DNA of 64,000 bases, taken from contig OZ251535.1 of assembly GCA_965243165.1 (NCBI GenBank), positions 682,001-746,000 on the forward strand, read 5' to 3'. The notes below the pieces were generated by a model. That model searched no databases and had not been told where the DNA came from. It saw only the letters and a program-made list of their open reading frames with translations. The translations under genes were made by a program, and so were the position numbers. Below, piece after piece: positions 1 to 8,360 of this stretch (within the stretch, counting starts at the first letter, position 1; every line of letters begins with the position of its first letter). Origin of the DNA: CATQHD01 sp965243165. Its GTDB lineage: Bacteria > Actinomycetota > Acidimicrobiia > Spongiisociales > Spongiisociaceae.

Positions 1-1
1 T

Positions 2-691
2 AACGAACGCAGCCTCGAAGAACAGCTAGCCGCTACCAAGATGATTGCATCGGCTGATAACCCCTTGGCAACAGTATTGGGTATCTTGACGATCGGTAAG
101 CACCCCCAAGATTATTTGCCGGGTGCATATATACAGTTCCTCAGAGTAGCCGGTAATGAATGGGGGGATGATGTGGCCGATAGTGAAAAAATCCAGGGTA
201 CCTTTCCAGATATGCTTAGTCTTGTGAATGATAAACTGAAAGCACACAATCGCCTTGCGGTTGACTTTCTTTCCGGTCCAGTTGAGCGCAGCACTGCAAC
301 CTATCCGATAGAAGCTTTGTTGCAGTTTGTGTATAACGCAGTGATGCATAGAACCTATGAAGGTACTAATTCACCCATCCGTGTTTATTGGTTCAACGAC
401 CATATCGAAATCATAAGCCCTGGAGGACCGTATGGGCAGGTCACAGTAGAAAATTTCGGAAAGACAGTTACCGATTATCGCAACCGCAATCTCGCTGATG
501 CTATGAAGACCTTGGGATTTGTCCGAAATTTCGGCTCAGGCTTAACCACAGCTAGGAACCTACTCGAGGATGCTGGCAATCCAGAACCGACCTTTAGAGT
601 AGATAATAATTTTGTAACTGTAACAGTTGGAGCAAATAAGGAAGGCCTCCCCGCTGATACGGACAAGGTTCTCCAGCCTACGGAGCAATGA
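2..691 (+). CDS. ATP-binding AlbA_2/RecG-like protein, C-terminal part (5' truncated by window)
   Basis: The reading frame is open from base 2, so the gene begins before the window and only its last 229 codons are seen. The visible part looks like the C-terminal GHKL-type ATPase domain of AlbA_2/Schlafen-AAA_4 regulators (HATPase_c_4). It has an N-box-like NAVMHRTYEG, then NDHIEIISPGGPYG, then RNRNLADAMKTLGF leading to NFGSG. Proteins of this family are usually DNA-associated regulators found with mobile or defence genes. Base composition is clearly lower in GC than the chromosome further right, fitting an accessory region. The missing N-terminus prevents naming the DNA-binding domain, so the family call rests on these C-terminal motifs alone. 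Confidence 0.75.
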   Translation, partial: NERSLEEQLAATKMIASADNPLATVLGILTIGKHPQDYLPGAYIQFLRVAGNEWGDDVADSEKIQGTFPDMLSLVNDKLKAHNRLAVDFLSGPVERSTATYPIEALLQFVYNAVMHRTYEGTNSPIRVYWFNDHIEIISPGGPYGQVTVENFGKTVTDYRNRNLADAMKTLGFVRNFGSGLTTARNLLEDAGNPEPTFRVDNNFVTVTVGANKEGLPADTDKVLQPTEQ

Positions 692-725
692 AAAAGGTTA
701 CCGCTGGAAGCTGAGCTGGGAGCAT

Positions 726-748
726 TTGTCATACCCGACCTGTATCTT
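726..748 (+). promoter_or_regulatory. RecA-NDp/PafBC-type promoter motif upstream of the DUF5131 gene
   Basis: TTGTCATAC (726-734), exactly 8 nt, then TATCTT (743-748). This fits the mycobacterial DNA-damage promoter consensus TTGTCR-GTG-N8-TAnnnT: TTGTCA is exact, the spacing is exact, and the -10 has the TAnnnT form. A transcript starting near 755 would reach the ATG at 778 after a short leader with a GGAGGGA Shine-Dalgarno. Related motifs precede ssb and dnaB in this window. Confidence 0.6.
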
Positions 749-777
749 GATAGGTAACGAATTGGAGGGAAGTGGTC

Positions 778-1548
778 ATGAGCAACGGATCGAATATCGA
801 GTGGACTGACGCAACCTGGAATCCCACCACAGGATGCGACCGGGTCTCCGCTGGGTGCGACAACTGCTACGCGCTCACGCTCGCCAAGCGCCTCAAGGCG
901 ATGGGGCTGGCCAAGTACCGGAACGACGGCAATCCGAGGACCAGCGGCCCCGGCTTCGCCCTGACCCTGCACGAGGAAACCCTAGCCGCGCCCTACAAGT
1001 GGAGGTCGCCCCGGCTGGTCTTCGTGGACTCGATGAGCGATCTGTTCCACCCAGAGGTGCCGCTGGATTTCATCCGGCGGGTGTTCGAGGTCATGGCCGA
1101 CACGCCCCGGCACACCTACCAGATACTCACCAAGCGCTCCCAGCGGCTCGCCTCTCTGGCCACTGGCCTCGACTGGCCGCCCAATGTCTGGATGGGCGTG
1201 AGCGTCGAAAACGACCGCTACACCTTCCGAGTGGACCACCTGCGCACCGTGCCTGCGGCGGTGCGGTTCGTGAGCGCCGAGCCCCTGCTCGGACCCCTGC
1301 CGGAACTGGACCTCGCCTCGATCCACTGGTTGATCGCAGGCGGAGAGAGCGGCCACAATGCCCGGCCGATGGACGCGGCCTGGGTGCGCGACCTCCGCGA
1401 CCAATGCCGAACGGCGGGCGTAGCCTTCTTCTTCAAGCAGTGGGGAGGCCGCACCCCCAAGTCCGGCGGCCGAGAACTGGATGATGTCCTCTACGAAGAG
1501 TATCCTATGGTGGCAAGCGATATAAATGTTAGAGTAGTTCTTGATTAG
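778..1548 (+). CDS. DUF5131 (phage Gp37/Gp68 family) protein
   Basis: A 256-residue protein of the DUF5131 family, first described as phage Gp37/Gp68. Near the N-terminus is IEWTDATWNPTTGC followed by GCDNCYA, a cysteine cluster typical of the family, which resembles radical-SAM folds and is often encoded with DNA-repair or TcmP-type genes. Its biochemical role is not established. I chose the ATG at 778 over the in-frame GTG at 772 because GGAGGGA (764-770) is 7 nt upstream of it. The 3' end overlaps the convergent PIN-toxin gene by 4 bp. The upstream promoter motif suggests DNA-damage induction. The family call is firm; function is open. Confidence 0.85.
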   Translation: MSNGSNIEWTDATWNPTTGCDRVSAGCDNCYALTLAKRLKAMGLAKYRNDGNPRTSGPGFALTLHEETLAAPYKWRSPRLVFVDSMSDLFHPEVPLDFIRRVFEVMADTPRHTYQILTKRSQRLASLATGLDWPPNVWMGVSVENDRYTFRVDHLRTVPAAVRFVSAEPLLGPLPELDLASIHWLIAGGESGHNARPMDAAWVRDLRDQCRTAGVAFFFKQWGGRTPKSGGRELDDVLYEEYPMVASDINVRVVLD

Positions 1549-2057
1549 CTTTTATTGCGTTCCTTAAGTAGGTCTATACCGCAGTAAGTAAGAAATGCTC
1601 TTATGGAGCACCATTGCAGATTGAGCAACCTGCAAGCTGTGGCCATTGACATGCGATTACGGTCAACAGTGTCTCTCGTTACCACACAGACATTGTAGCA
1701 AGCTTCCTGTAGTTGCTCTGCTAAGGCCAGTACCCATGGATCAGCATCATCTTGTACCTTGTTGATATCCATGACCTCCCCAGCAATCGCCATTACATGC
1801 GTTATATGTGTGTAGGCAACATCAAGTGTATGTTGCAGTGAACTTCGGATTCCGGTAGCCCAAGCTCCGGGTAGGTCAGGATGAGTCATCTCGCTTACTT
1901 CCTTTATTACCTGTCGAGGTAACGCTATGTTACCATTAGTGACCATTTGCTCTAAGTATTTGAACGCCTCCCATTGGTTATGCACGGAGATAATTGACTT
2001 AGTCTGGATAAGAGCAGATGAATCAATTACCCATACAGATATGTCATCGTAATTCAA
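1545..2057 (-). CDS. DUF4411 family PIN-like toxin
   Basis: A 170-residue protein with PIN-domain hallmarks: VIDSSALI at residues 10-17, a DDADPWVLALA segment in the middle and VVTRD near residue 130, supplying the spaced acidic residues that bind metal in PIN ribonucleases. DUF4411 proteins are predicted toxins that pair with XRE/ImmA-type antitoxins, which is the arrangement here. The start is a TTG at 2057 preceded by AAAGGA, and it overlaps the end of the XRE/ImmA gene by 14 bp, so the two are translationally coupled. AT content is higher than in the core genes. RNase activity is inferred from the family. Confidence 0.8.
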   Translation of the reverse strand: MNYDDISVWVIDSSALIQTKSIISVHNQWEAFKYLEQMVTNGNIALPRQVIKEVSEMTHPDLPGAWATGIRSSLQHTLDVAYTHITHVMAIAGEVMDINKVQDDADPWVLALAEQLQEACYNVCVVTRDTVDRNRMSMATACRLLNLQWCSIRAFLTYCGIDLLKERNKS

Positions 2058-3207
2058 CTAATAATCCTTTCAAATCATCTAGTTGGCCAGTTTTGAGTTG
2101 GAGGAAACCAGCCAGATCTCGGGTTGTCAGCCGTCCACGGTCAGCGGCGTCTAGGAGTATCTCAGGGATATTAGTACCTAGTTGTCCAAGCCGCCTTTTT
2201 GCGGCAGGTAGGCCCCCACCTCCGCCGCCTGTGGGGTTGTTCCAATCTCTATCGGAGAGCTGGGAAACGACCGCTCCGTAGAGACTTGGTTCTGCCAGAC
2301 CGATTTCTTGTAGACGGAGGGCGGTCGCCCTTGTACTGACCGAGAAGCGGTTTGCTATCAATCGGGCTTTGTTAGGATCGGTCGTGCGTGAGGCGGATGA
2401 GATGTCGTACCCTTCTGAAATTTCTCGGAGGGCCCTTTTGGGTAATAGGAAGGCGGCGGCGAACCGTTCACACCACCTCTCAGCCTCAATGTCGTGGTCG
2501 CTGGGAAGAACGAAACTTAGGCAGGCGGAGTCCGAACGGGTGAGCAGATGGCCGACCTCGTGGAAGAGGGTGAAAATACGCGCCGTCGGGTGGTAAGCCG
2601 TGTTGACCGCGACCAACGGAGCGTATTCGTCCCAGGCACCGAAGCCGCGTATGTTCTTCTTACCCATGCTTAGTTGCATCACCAGCACACCCTGTTCTTC
2701 AAGATATCCACGCCAAGCGCGGAACGCTGTCGAAGGATTGGGCCAGCTGAGTTGCTCTTCGGTTGAGATCTCCGATCGTTTGCGTACCTGGTCGGCTGAT
2801 TCAATGGGATCCGCCTGAAGGCTATATCGAGCGAGAGCGGCAGGAGTCCGCCTGTTGTCCTTAAGCACCCATGACGCGACCTCCTGCAGTCGTCGCGCCC
2901 ACCTGATCTGGAGCGCCTCGTCGGGTCCGAGCTTGTGAGCACCGAGGCCGGGTGCCCGCCGTAAGGCCGTTGGCATACCAGCGGAGGTGGGGGGCTCGGG
3001 CAGGAAGAACACCGCCGAAGGCCGTTTCAGGGCCTCGACCAGCTTGGTGAACTGGCCTCTGGTGGGTTGGCTGGCGCCGGTCTCCCAGGCTTCGATGTCG
3101 TCGACCGGTCTGTCGATGCGTTCGGCCAGGTCGAGCCGGGTGAGGCAGGCTTCCTCACGCGCCCAGCCGAGCACGCTGCCGGTTATCGGTACGGTCTTGG
3201 CCGCCAT
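2044..3207 (-). CDS. XRE-family HTH / ImmA-IrrE metallopeptidase (antitoxin of DUF4411 pair)
   Basis: A 387-residue protein. Residues about 10-60 form an XRE helix-turn-helix (TRLDLAERIDRPVDDIEAWE). The centre carries the zinc-metallopeptidase signature HEVGHLL with a downstream acidic region (EAERWCERFAAAFLLP), as in ImmA/IrrE (COG2856). A Gly-rich stretch near residue 330 leads to a helical tail. Fused XRE-ImmA proteins act as antitoxins or repressors, and several self-cleave or cleave a partner repressor. The order antitoxin then toxin with a 14-bp overlap is typical of type II modules. Upstream, GAGGAAG precedes the ATG. The target of the protease domain cannot be deduced. Confidence 0.85.
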   Translation of the reverse strand: MAAKTVPITGSVLGWAREEACLTRLDLAERIDRPVDDIEAWETGASQPTRGQFTKLVEALKRPSAVFFLPEPPTSAGMPTALRRAPGLGAHKLGPDEALQIRWARRLQEVASWVLKDNRRTPAALARYSLQADPIESADQVRKRSEISTEEQLSWPNPSTAFRAWRGYLEEQGVLVMQLSMGKKNIRGFGAWDEYAPLVAVNTAYHPTARIFTLFHEVGHLLTRSDSACLSFVLPSDHDIEAERWCERFAAAFLLPKRALREISEGYDISSASRTTDPNKARLIANRFSVSTRATALRLQEIGLAEPSLYGAVVSQLSDRDWNNPTGGGGGGLPAAKRRLGQLGTNIPEILLDAADRGRLTTRDLAGFLQLKTGQLDDLKGLLVELR

Positions 3208-3405
3208 CGGCTTCCTCTTCGGTTGGCGGGATCACAGCTGGATGGATAAGACGGTCAGATCGTACTTGACGGCTGCGACAGATGCTGCCCTCCGGCGGCG
3301 GGCCTGCCTCGGCGCGGGGGGAGGGCGGACGGGGTATATTCGCGGGCGGCAAGCAATGTCACAACAAAAGCCTCGGGTAACAGGGGAGGCAGGAGAGGAG
3401 GGCAT

Positions 3406-5280
3406 ATGCTGGCGAAAAGGACTCGTATCCGCAGACTTCTGGGGCTGTTGCTCGTGTTCGGCCTGGTAGCCGCGGCGTGCGGCGGCGAAGCCGACACGTC
3501 GGAGGCGGACGCCGCGGCCGAAGCCGCCCGGCAACAGGCGGCCGAGGCCCAGGCGGAAGCCGAAGCCGCCGAGGCCGAAGCCGAGCGCCGCGCGGACGAA
3601 GCTGAGAAGGCCGCGGCGGAGTTGGCCCAGGCACAGACCGATCTGGAAGCCGCCCGGTCGGAGGCCGCCGAGGCCATGGAGGGCGACGAGGCCACTCAGG
3701 CGGCGCTCGCCGAGGCGGAAGCGGCGTTGGCCGAGGCCGAAGAGGCCGCCTCCGCCGCAGAGGAGGCCGCCGCTGCGGCCGAGGAAGCCTTGGTTCAGGC
3801 CACCACTACCACCACCCAGCCCGACCCCATGATCGCCTTGCTCGACGAGGTGGTCGTGAGCACGCCCAGCCTGGTGGCTCAGGCCGACTACGGGCGGGCG
3901 CCGTACGTGGCTCCGGCGCAGATGGCCGGTCTGCTGGCCTTCGGCGGCTACCTGTACAGGTATCTGGGCGACGGCACCTACGTGCCGGACCTCGCCGAGG
4001 ACTTCCCGACGTACTCCGACGACGGGACGACGATGACCATCAAGCTGAAGCCGGACCTCGTCTACTCGGACGGCACCCCGATCGTCGCCCAAGACGCGGT
4101 GGTGACGCTGGAAAGGGCCAAGGAGGGCCCCTTCGGCGGCAACCTGGCCGCTCTGGAATCGGCCGAGGCGGTCGACGATCTGACCATCGTCTACCAGTTG
4201 TCCAGTCCGTTCAGGTGCTTTGCCCAGAAGGTCGTCTGCGGCGAGAACATGCCCCTGCACCCCCACGAGCAGGTGCTGGCCGACCCGGTCGCCTACTTCG
4301 AGAAGCCGGTGAGCGCCAGCCAGTACGTGGTGGCGGAATGGTTCCCGGGGTCGCCGACCATGACCCTCGAGGCCAACCCCCGCTACCACGGCGGCCAGCC
4401 GGCCATCCGCAGGCTGATCCTGTCGTCGGCGACCGATCCGATCTCCCGCCTGCTCCAGGTGAGCACCGGGGCGGCCCAGGTCGGCTTCGACATTCCGGTG
4501 GCGGTCCGGGCCGACCTGCCCGACGACGTGAACCAGATCATCCACCCGATCGGCGGCGTGTTCTGGATCGCCATCCGCACCGACTCGCCGGGCGCTTTGT
4601 CCGACGTGCGGGTGCGCAAGGCCCTGTGTCATGCGATCGACCGCGAGCAGATCAGCGAGCGGGCCTTCCTGGGCACGGCCGAGCCGGTGGGAGGGGTGCT
4701 TCCCCGCTCCCGGACCGAGTGGGAGTACGAGGATGTGATCCCGCTGGAGCGGAACCTGGACGAAGCCCGGCGGCTGCTGGCCGAGGCGGGCTACGCGGAC
4801 GGGTTCTCGCTGGTGCTGCAGACCTGGGGCGCCCGGCCCGGCTGGACGGACGCGGCGACCGTGGTGTCCGAGCAGTGGGCCGACGTCGGCGTGACTGCAG
4901 AGGTGCAGCCCGTCGAGGACGCAGTGGCCATCCAGTCGCTCATCAACCGGGACTACGAGGCCCAGTGGGTCGGCGGCGGAGGTGACAACCTCACCATCCT
5001 GACCTTCATCTTCTACCCGGACAACTTCTGGTCGAACTCGGTGGCGTTCGGAGACGAGGACGTGACCAGGATGATCGATGAGCTGAGCACCGCCATGTCG
5101 AGCGGCGATATGGCGGAGTCCCAGCGCCTGCAGACCGCGATCCAGCTGAGGGCCTGGGAAGTGGGGGGCAACTACTGCCCCGTCGGCGAGCGGACCGTCT
5201 TGGTCGGCAGCCGCCTTCCCTTGGACATCCTGCAGGTCATCCCGGCTTCCCAGAACCTTTGGGTGGCGGCGGCCGGCTGA
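3406..5280 (+). CDS. Peptide/nickel-type ABC transporter substrate-binding lipoprotein with long coiled-coil spacer
   Basis: A 624-residue exported lipoprotein. The signal peptide ends in lipobox VAAAC (Cys25). Residues about 30-128 are almost only Ala, Glu, Gln, Arg and Asp in heptad-like order, a predicted coiled coil, followed by a Thr run. From about residue 160 it is a family-5 solute-binding protein (SBP_bac_5), with YSDGTPIVAQDAVVTLE and VRKALCHAIDREQI as typical segments. It is the receptor of the importer encoded by the next four genes. The substrate (peptide, nickel, glycoside or opine) cannot be told from sequence. The ~100-residue coiled coil between lipid anchor and binding domain is unusual. 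GAGGAGG precedes the ATG, and a possible -10 TATATT lies at 3335-3340. Confidence 0.9.
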   Translation: MLAKRTRIRRLLGLLLVFGLVAAACGGEADTSEADAAAEAARQQAAEAQAEAEAAEAEAERRADEAEKAAAELAQAQTDLEAARSEAAEAMEGDEATQAALAEAEAALAEAEEAASAAEEAAAAAEEALVQATTTTTQPDPMIALLDEVVVSTPSLVAQADYGRAPYVAPAQMAGLLAFGGYLYRYLGDGTYVPDLAEDFPTYSDDGTTMTIKLKPDLVYSDGTPIVAQDAVVTLERAKEGPFGGNLAALESAEAVDDLTIVYQLSSPFRCFAQKVVCGENMPLHPHEQVLADPVAYFEKPVSASQYVVAEWFPGSPTMTLEANPRYHGGQPAIRRLILSSATDPISRLLQVSTGAAQVGFDIPVAVRADLPDDVNQIIHPIGGVFWIAIRTDSPGALSDVRVRKALCHAIDREQISERAFLGTAEPVGGVLPRSRTEWEYEDVIPLERNLDEARRLLAEAGYADGFSLVLQTWGARPGWTDAATVVSEQWADVGVTAEVQPVEDAVAIQSLINRDYEAQWVGGGGDNLTILTFIFYPDNFWSNSVAFGDEDVTRMIDELSTAMSSGDMAESQRLQTAIQLRAWEVGGNYCPVGERTVLVGSRLPLDILQVIPASQNLWVAAAG

Positions 5281-5304
5281 TCCGGCGGCTGCGGAATCGG
5301 CGCG

Positions 5305-5343
5305 CCCTGGAAGGGATACATGTCCCCCCATACCCTTCCAGGG
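5305..5343 (+). terminator. Intercistronic hairpin between substrate-binding protein and permease genes
   Basis: CCCTGGAAGGG (5305-5315) and CCCTTCCAGGG (5333-5343) form a perfect 11-bp stem with a 17-nt loop and no following U tract. It may protect the 3' end of the binding-protein message or attenuate readthrough, giving more receptor than permease. The role is inferred. Confidence 0.55.
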
Positions 5344-5478
5344 CCGCCTCCGCTGGAGAGGCCGGTCTGCGGCCGGAACTCTGCTCCGGCCTCCCTTAGG
5401 GCGGAAGAGCGGAAGGAGGCTGCGGCCGGCGCCTCCAGAGGACGATTTTCGAGAACGATCCGATGATGCATCGAGTTC

Positions 5479-6474
5479 ATGACGGCTGAGGCGGCGGCCC
5501 CCCCGGCGGAGGAGCTGGAGCAGCGCAAGGAGCGGGTCGGCGCGATCGTGGCCCGGCGCCTGTTGCGGGCCGTCTTGGTGGCGTGGGGGGTGTCGCTGGT
5601 GGCCTTCGCTCTGGTGCGCATCGTTCCCGGCGATCCGGTGGCGGTGCTGCTGGGCGACCTGGCCAGCGAGGAAAGGATCCAGCGGCTCCGGGAGGACCTC
5701 TACCTGACCGGTTCGTTCTTCGACCAGTACTTCGGGTACATGGGCGATCTGATCCGGCTCGACCTGGGCCGCTCCATTATGACCACCAGGCCGGTGCTGT
5801 CCGGCGTCGGCGACACCCTTCCGGTGACCCTGTGGCTCACCGGGCTGGGCATGCTGGTGGCCCTGGTCATCGCCATCCCGCTGGGGGTGATAGGGGGCCT
5901 GACCCGTTCCAACCTGTACCGGCTGGGCTTCAACCTCATATCTTCGGCCCTGATCGCCACCCCGGTGTTCGTGTCGGGGGTGCTGCTGCTGCTGCCGTTC
6001 GCGGTGTGGTGGCGCTGGTTGCCGGTGGGGGGGTACGTCTCCTCCTTTCCCCAGAACCTCTACTACCTGATCCTGCCTGCGGTCGTAACCGGCATCCCGA
6101 TCGGAATGATCTTCGGCCGGGTGCTGCAGGAGTCGATCAGGGAGACGTACACGGAGGAGTTCGTCGAGACCGGCCTGGTCTGGGGGATCGGCAAGACGGC
6201 TTTCATGTGGCGGTACCTGGTCCGCCCCTCCATCGCCCCCGTCATCGGCCTCTTGGGTTACATCGTGGGCGCCTACCTGGCGGCGGCGGTCGTAGTCGAG
6301 ACGGTGTTCGTGCTGCCGGGGATCGGCACCTACCTGGTGAGGGGGGTGCTGGCCCGCGATTATCCGGTCGTCCAGGGCACCTTGTTCATCTTCGGGTTGA
6401 TAGTGGTGGTCGTCCACTTCCTGGCCGACGCCCTGTCGGCGGTGATCGACCCCCGGGCGAGGGTGATGTCGTGA
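5479..6474 (+). CDS. ABC transporter permease, DppB-type
   Basis: A 331-residue inner-membrane permease of the DppB/OppB type (BPD_transp_1). After a cytoplasmic N-terminus, the first transmembrane helix is followed by the family segment VRIVPGDPVAVLLGD. The extracytoplasmic region contains FFDQYFGYMGDLIRLDLGRS, and helices follow at about 100-130, 145-170 and 230-310. The EAA-like loop for contact with the ATPases lies around VETGLVWGIGKTAFMWRYL. It pairs with the next gene to form the channel. Its end overlaps the next start by 4 bp (GTGA). The start at 5479 has only a weak Shine-Dalgarno, and 198 bp with a hairpin separate it from the receptor gene. Confidence 0.9.
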   Translation: MTAEAAAPPAEELEQRKERVGAIVARRLLRAVLVAWGVSLVAFALVRIVPGDPVAVLLGDLASEERIQRLREDLYLTGSFFDQYFGYMGDLIRLDLGRSIMTTRPVLSGVGDTLPVTLWLTGLGMLVALVIAIPLGVIGGLTRSNLYRLGFNLISSALIATPVFVSGVLLLLPFAVWWRWLPVGGYVSSFPQNLYYLILPAVVTGIPIGMIFGRVLQESIRETYTEEFVETGLVWGIGKTAFMWRYLVRPSIAPVIGLLGYIVGAYLAAAVVVETVFVLPGIGTYLVRGVLARDYPVVQGTLFIFGLIVVVVHFLADALSAVIDPRARVMS

Positions 6475-7313
6475 CCTGGGCGCGGCGGATGTGGTCCCGG
6501 TGGCGGTCCCTGCCCTTCGGCCTGCGCGTCGGGGCCGGGCTGGTCGGCGTCATCGTCCTCCTGTCGATCGTCATCCCGATGCTCAGCCCCTACGACCCGC
6601 TGCGGGGCGGCCCCGGCCTCAACACCCCGCCCAGCTCCCGGCACTGGTTCGGCACCGACCACCTGGGGAGGGACGTGTTCGTGCGGACCTGGATGGCCGC
6701 CCGCATCGACATCGCCCTCGCCGCCGTGGCCGTGGCGGTGCCGCTGGTCGTGGGCACCGCGGTCGGCTCGATCATCGGGGTGACCAGGAGCCGGATCGTC
6801 CAGTACATGGGCGACCTGGCCATCGAGGTCATCAACGCCTTCCCCACCCTGATCATCGTGATCGCGCTGGTGGCCGCCTTCGGACGGGGGGTGAGGGGGA
6901 TCCTGCTGGGGTTGTTCCTGACCGCCTGGGCGCGCTACGCCAAGGTGGCGCGCGGGCGGGCGCTCGCCATCCGGGAGATGGACTACCTGGAGGCGAGCCG
7001 TTGCCTGGGGTACGGGCGGTTTCGCATCCTGGGGTTCCACGTGGCGCCCAACGTGATGCCGATCACCATCGCCTACGCGGTGAGCGACTTCGTGGTGGTG
7101 TTCCTGGCCATCGCCGGGCTGTCGTTCCTGGGGGCGGGGGTGCAGCCGCCCACGCCGGAATGGGGGGGAATGCTCAACGACAGCCGGCTTTTCATCACCA
7201 ACGCGTGGTGGCCGGCCCTGTTTCCGGGGGCGCTGCTGTCGGTCACCGCCCTGGGGGTGGCGCTGATCGCGGCGGGGATCGGCCAGCGCACCTCCAAGAC
7301 CATGGCGGCCTGA
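6471..7313 (+). CDS. ABC transporter permease, DppC-type
   Basis: A 280-residue permease of the DppC/OppC type. The N-terminus has a transmembrane helix followed by the family landmark HWFGTDHLGRDVFVR. Five further hydrophobic segments follow, and the EAA loop includes EASRCLGYGRFRILGFHVAPN. I start it at GTG 6471, which overlaps the stop of the preceding permease (GTGA). The same frame stays open far upstream, but that stretch is only the shadow of the other permease. It forms the heterodimeric channel with the DppB-type subunit. Confidence 0.9.
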   Translation: MTWARRMWSRWRSLPFGLRVGAGLVGVIVLLSIVIPMLSPYDPLRGGPGLNTPPSSRHWFGTDHLGRDVFVRTWMAARIDIALAAVAVAVPLVVGTAVGSIIGVTRSRIVQYMGDLAIEVINAFPTLIIVIALVAAFGRGVRGILLGLFLTAWARYAKVARGRALAIREMDYLEASRCLGYGRFRILGFHVAPNVMPITIAYAVSDFVVVFLAIAGLSFLGAGVQPPTPEWGGMLNDSRLFITNAWWPALFPGALLSVTALGVALIAAGIGQRTSKTMAA

Positions 7314-7325
7314 GAGGCGGGCGGG

Positions 7326-8360
7326 ATGCTGGCGGTAGAGGATCTGTCCATCGGGTTGGCCGACCCCAAGACCGCCGCCCCGGTGGTGGACGGGGTGAGC
7401 CTCGGCATCTCCATGGGCGAGACGGTCGGCCTGGTGGGGGAGTCCGGTTCCGGCAAGTCGATGCTGTGCCGCGCCTTGGTGGGCACCCTGCATCGGCACG
7501 GGGCGGCGGTTACCGGAGGTTCGATCAGATTCGAGGGCCGGGAGCTGGTGGGGGCGCCCGAAGCCGTGTGGCGCCGGGTGCGGGGCCGCCGGATCGCCTA
7601 CGTGCCCCAGAGCTCGCTGGCGGGCCTCAATCCGGTGCTGACGGTGGGCAAGCAGCTGACCGGGCTGATCCGGTCGGCGGGGTCGGCCGCCCGGGAAGGC
7701 GGTTCGGCCCGGTCGAGGGCGCGCGAGCTGCTGGAGATGGTGGAGATCCCCCGGGTGGCGTCGGTGATGAACGAGCGCCCCCACCAGCTGTCGGGCGGGA
7801 TGCGCCAGCGGGTGGTGATCGCCGGGGCGCTGGCCCGATCTCCTGATCTCCTGATCGCCGACGAGCCCACCACCGCCCTCGACGTGCGGGTGCAGGCGAG
7901 GATCCTCGATCTGTTGCGCAGGCTGCGCGACCAGATGGGCATGTCGCTGTTGCTGGTGTCGCACGACCTGGCGGTGGTGGAAGAGGTGTGCGATTCGATC
8001 GCGGTGCTGTACGCCGGGGCCATCATGGAGGCCGGGCCGCAGGAAGCCATCCGCACCCGGTCGCGCCACCCCTACACCGCCGGGCTGGTGGCGGCCGCCC
8101 GCATGGACATCTCCGGCGGGTTCGAGCCGATTCCGGGGGAGGCGCCGAGCGTGGGGGCCTGGCCGGAGGGGTGCCGCTTCTGGCCCCGGTGCGGCCTTGC
8201 GCTGCGGGTGGGGAACGGGGAGCCGCCCAGCCGGTGCTCCTCGGGTGGCCAACCCCGGCCGGTCGAGTTCGAGGGGCGGCTGACGGCCTGCGCCTTCGCC
8301 GCCTCGATGGCCGGGAGCGGGACGGATGATTCCGTCGGTTCCGGGGGAGAGCGCCGGTGA
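7326..8360 (+). CDS. ABC transporter ATP-binding protein, DppD-type
   Basis: A 344-residue cytoplasmic ATPase. It has Walker A GESGSGKS near residue 42, a Q-loop region AYVPQSSLAGLNP, signature LSGGMRQR, Walker B LLIADEPTTALD and the switch His in VSHDLAV. A C-terminal extension carries the oligopeptide-type tail with spaced Cys residues (CRFWPRCGLALR), as in DppD/OppD. It powers import together with the DppF-type subunit. GGGCGGG precedes the ATG at 7326, and the end overlaps the next gene by 4 bp. Confidence 0.92.
   Translation: MLAVEDLSIGLADPKTAAPVVDGVSLGISMGETVGLVGESGSGKSMLCRALVGTLHRHGAAVTGGSIRFEGRELVGAPEAVWRRVRGRRIAYVPQSSLAGLNPVLTVGKQLTGLIRSAGSAAREGGSARSRARELLEMVEIPRVASVMNERPHQLSGGMRQRVVIAGALARSPDLLIADEPTTALDVRVQARILDLLRRLRDQMGMSLLLVSHDLAVVEEVCDSIAVLYAGAIMEAGPQEAIRTRSRHPYTAGLVAAARMDISGGFEPIPGEAPSVGAWPEGCRFWPRCGLALRVGNGEPPSRCSSGGQPRPVEFEGRLTACAFAASMAGSGTDDSVGSGGERR

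Noticed and set aside
772..777. GTG at 772 as start of the DUF5131 gene
   Set aside because: The Shine-Dalgarno GGAGGGA ends 1 nt before it, too close; it is 7 nt from the ATG at 778.
3232..6417. 1061-codon open frame on the minus strand
   Set aside because: It is antisense to the ABC receptor and permease genes, is dominated by Gly, Arg, Pro, His and Gln, and has no family resemblance; long antisense frames are expected in DNA this GC-rich.
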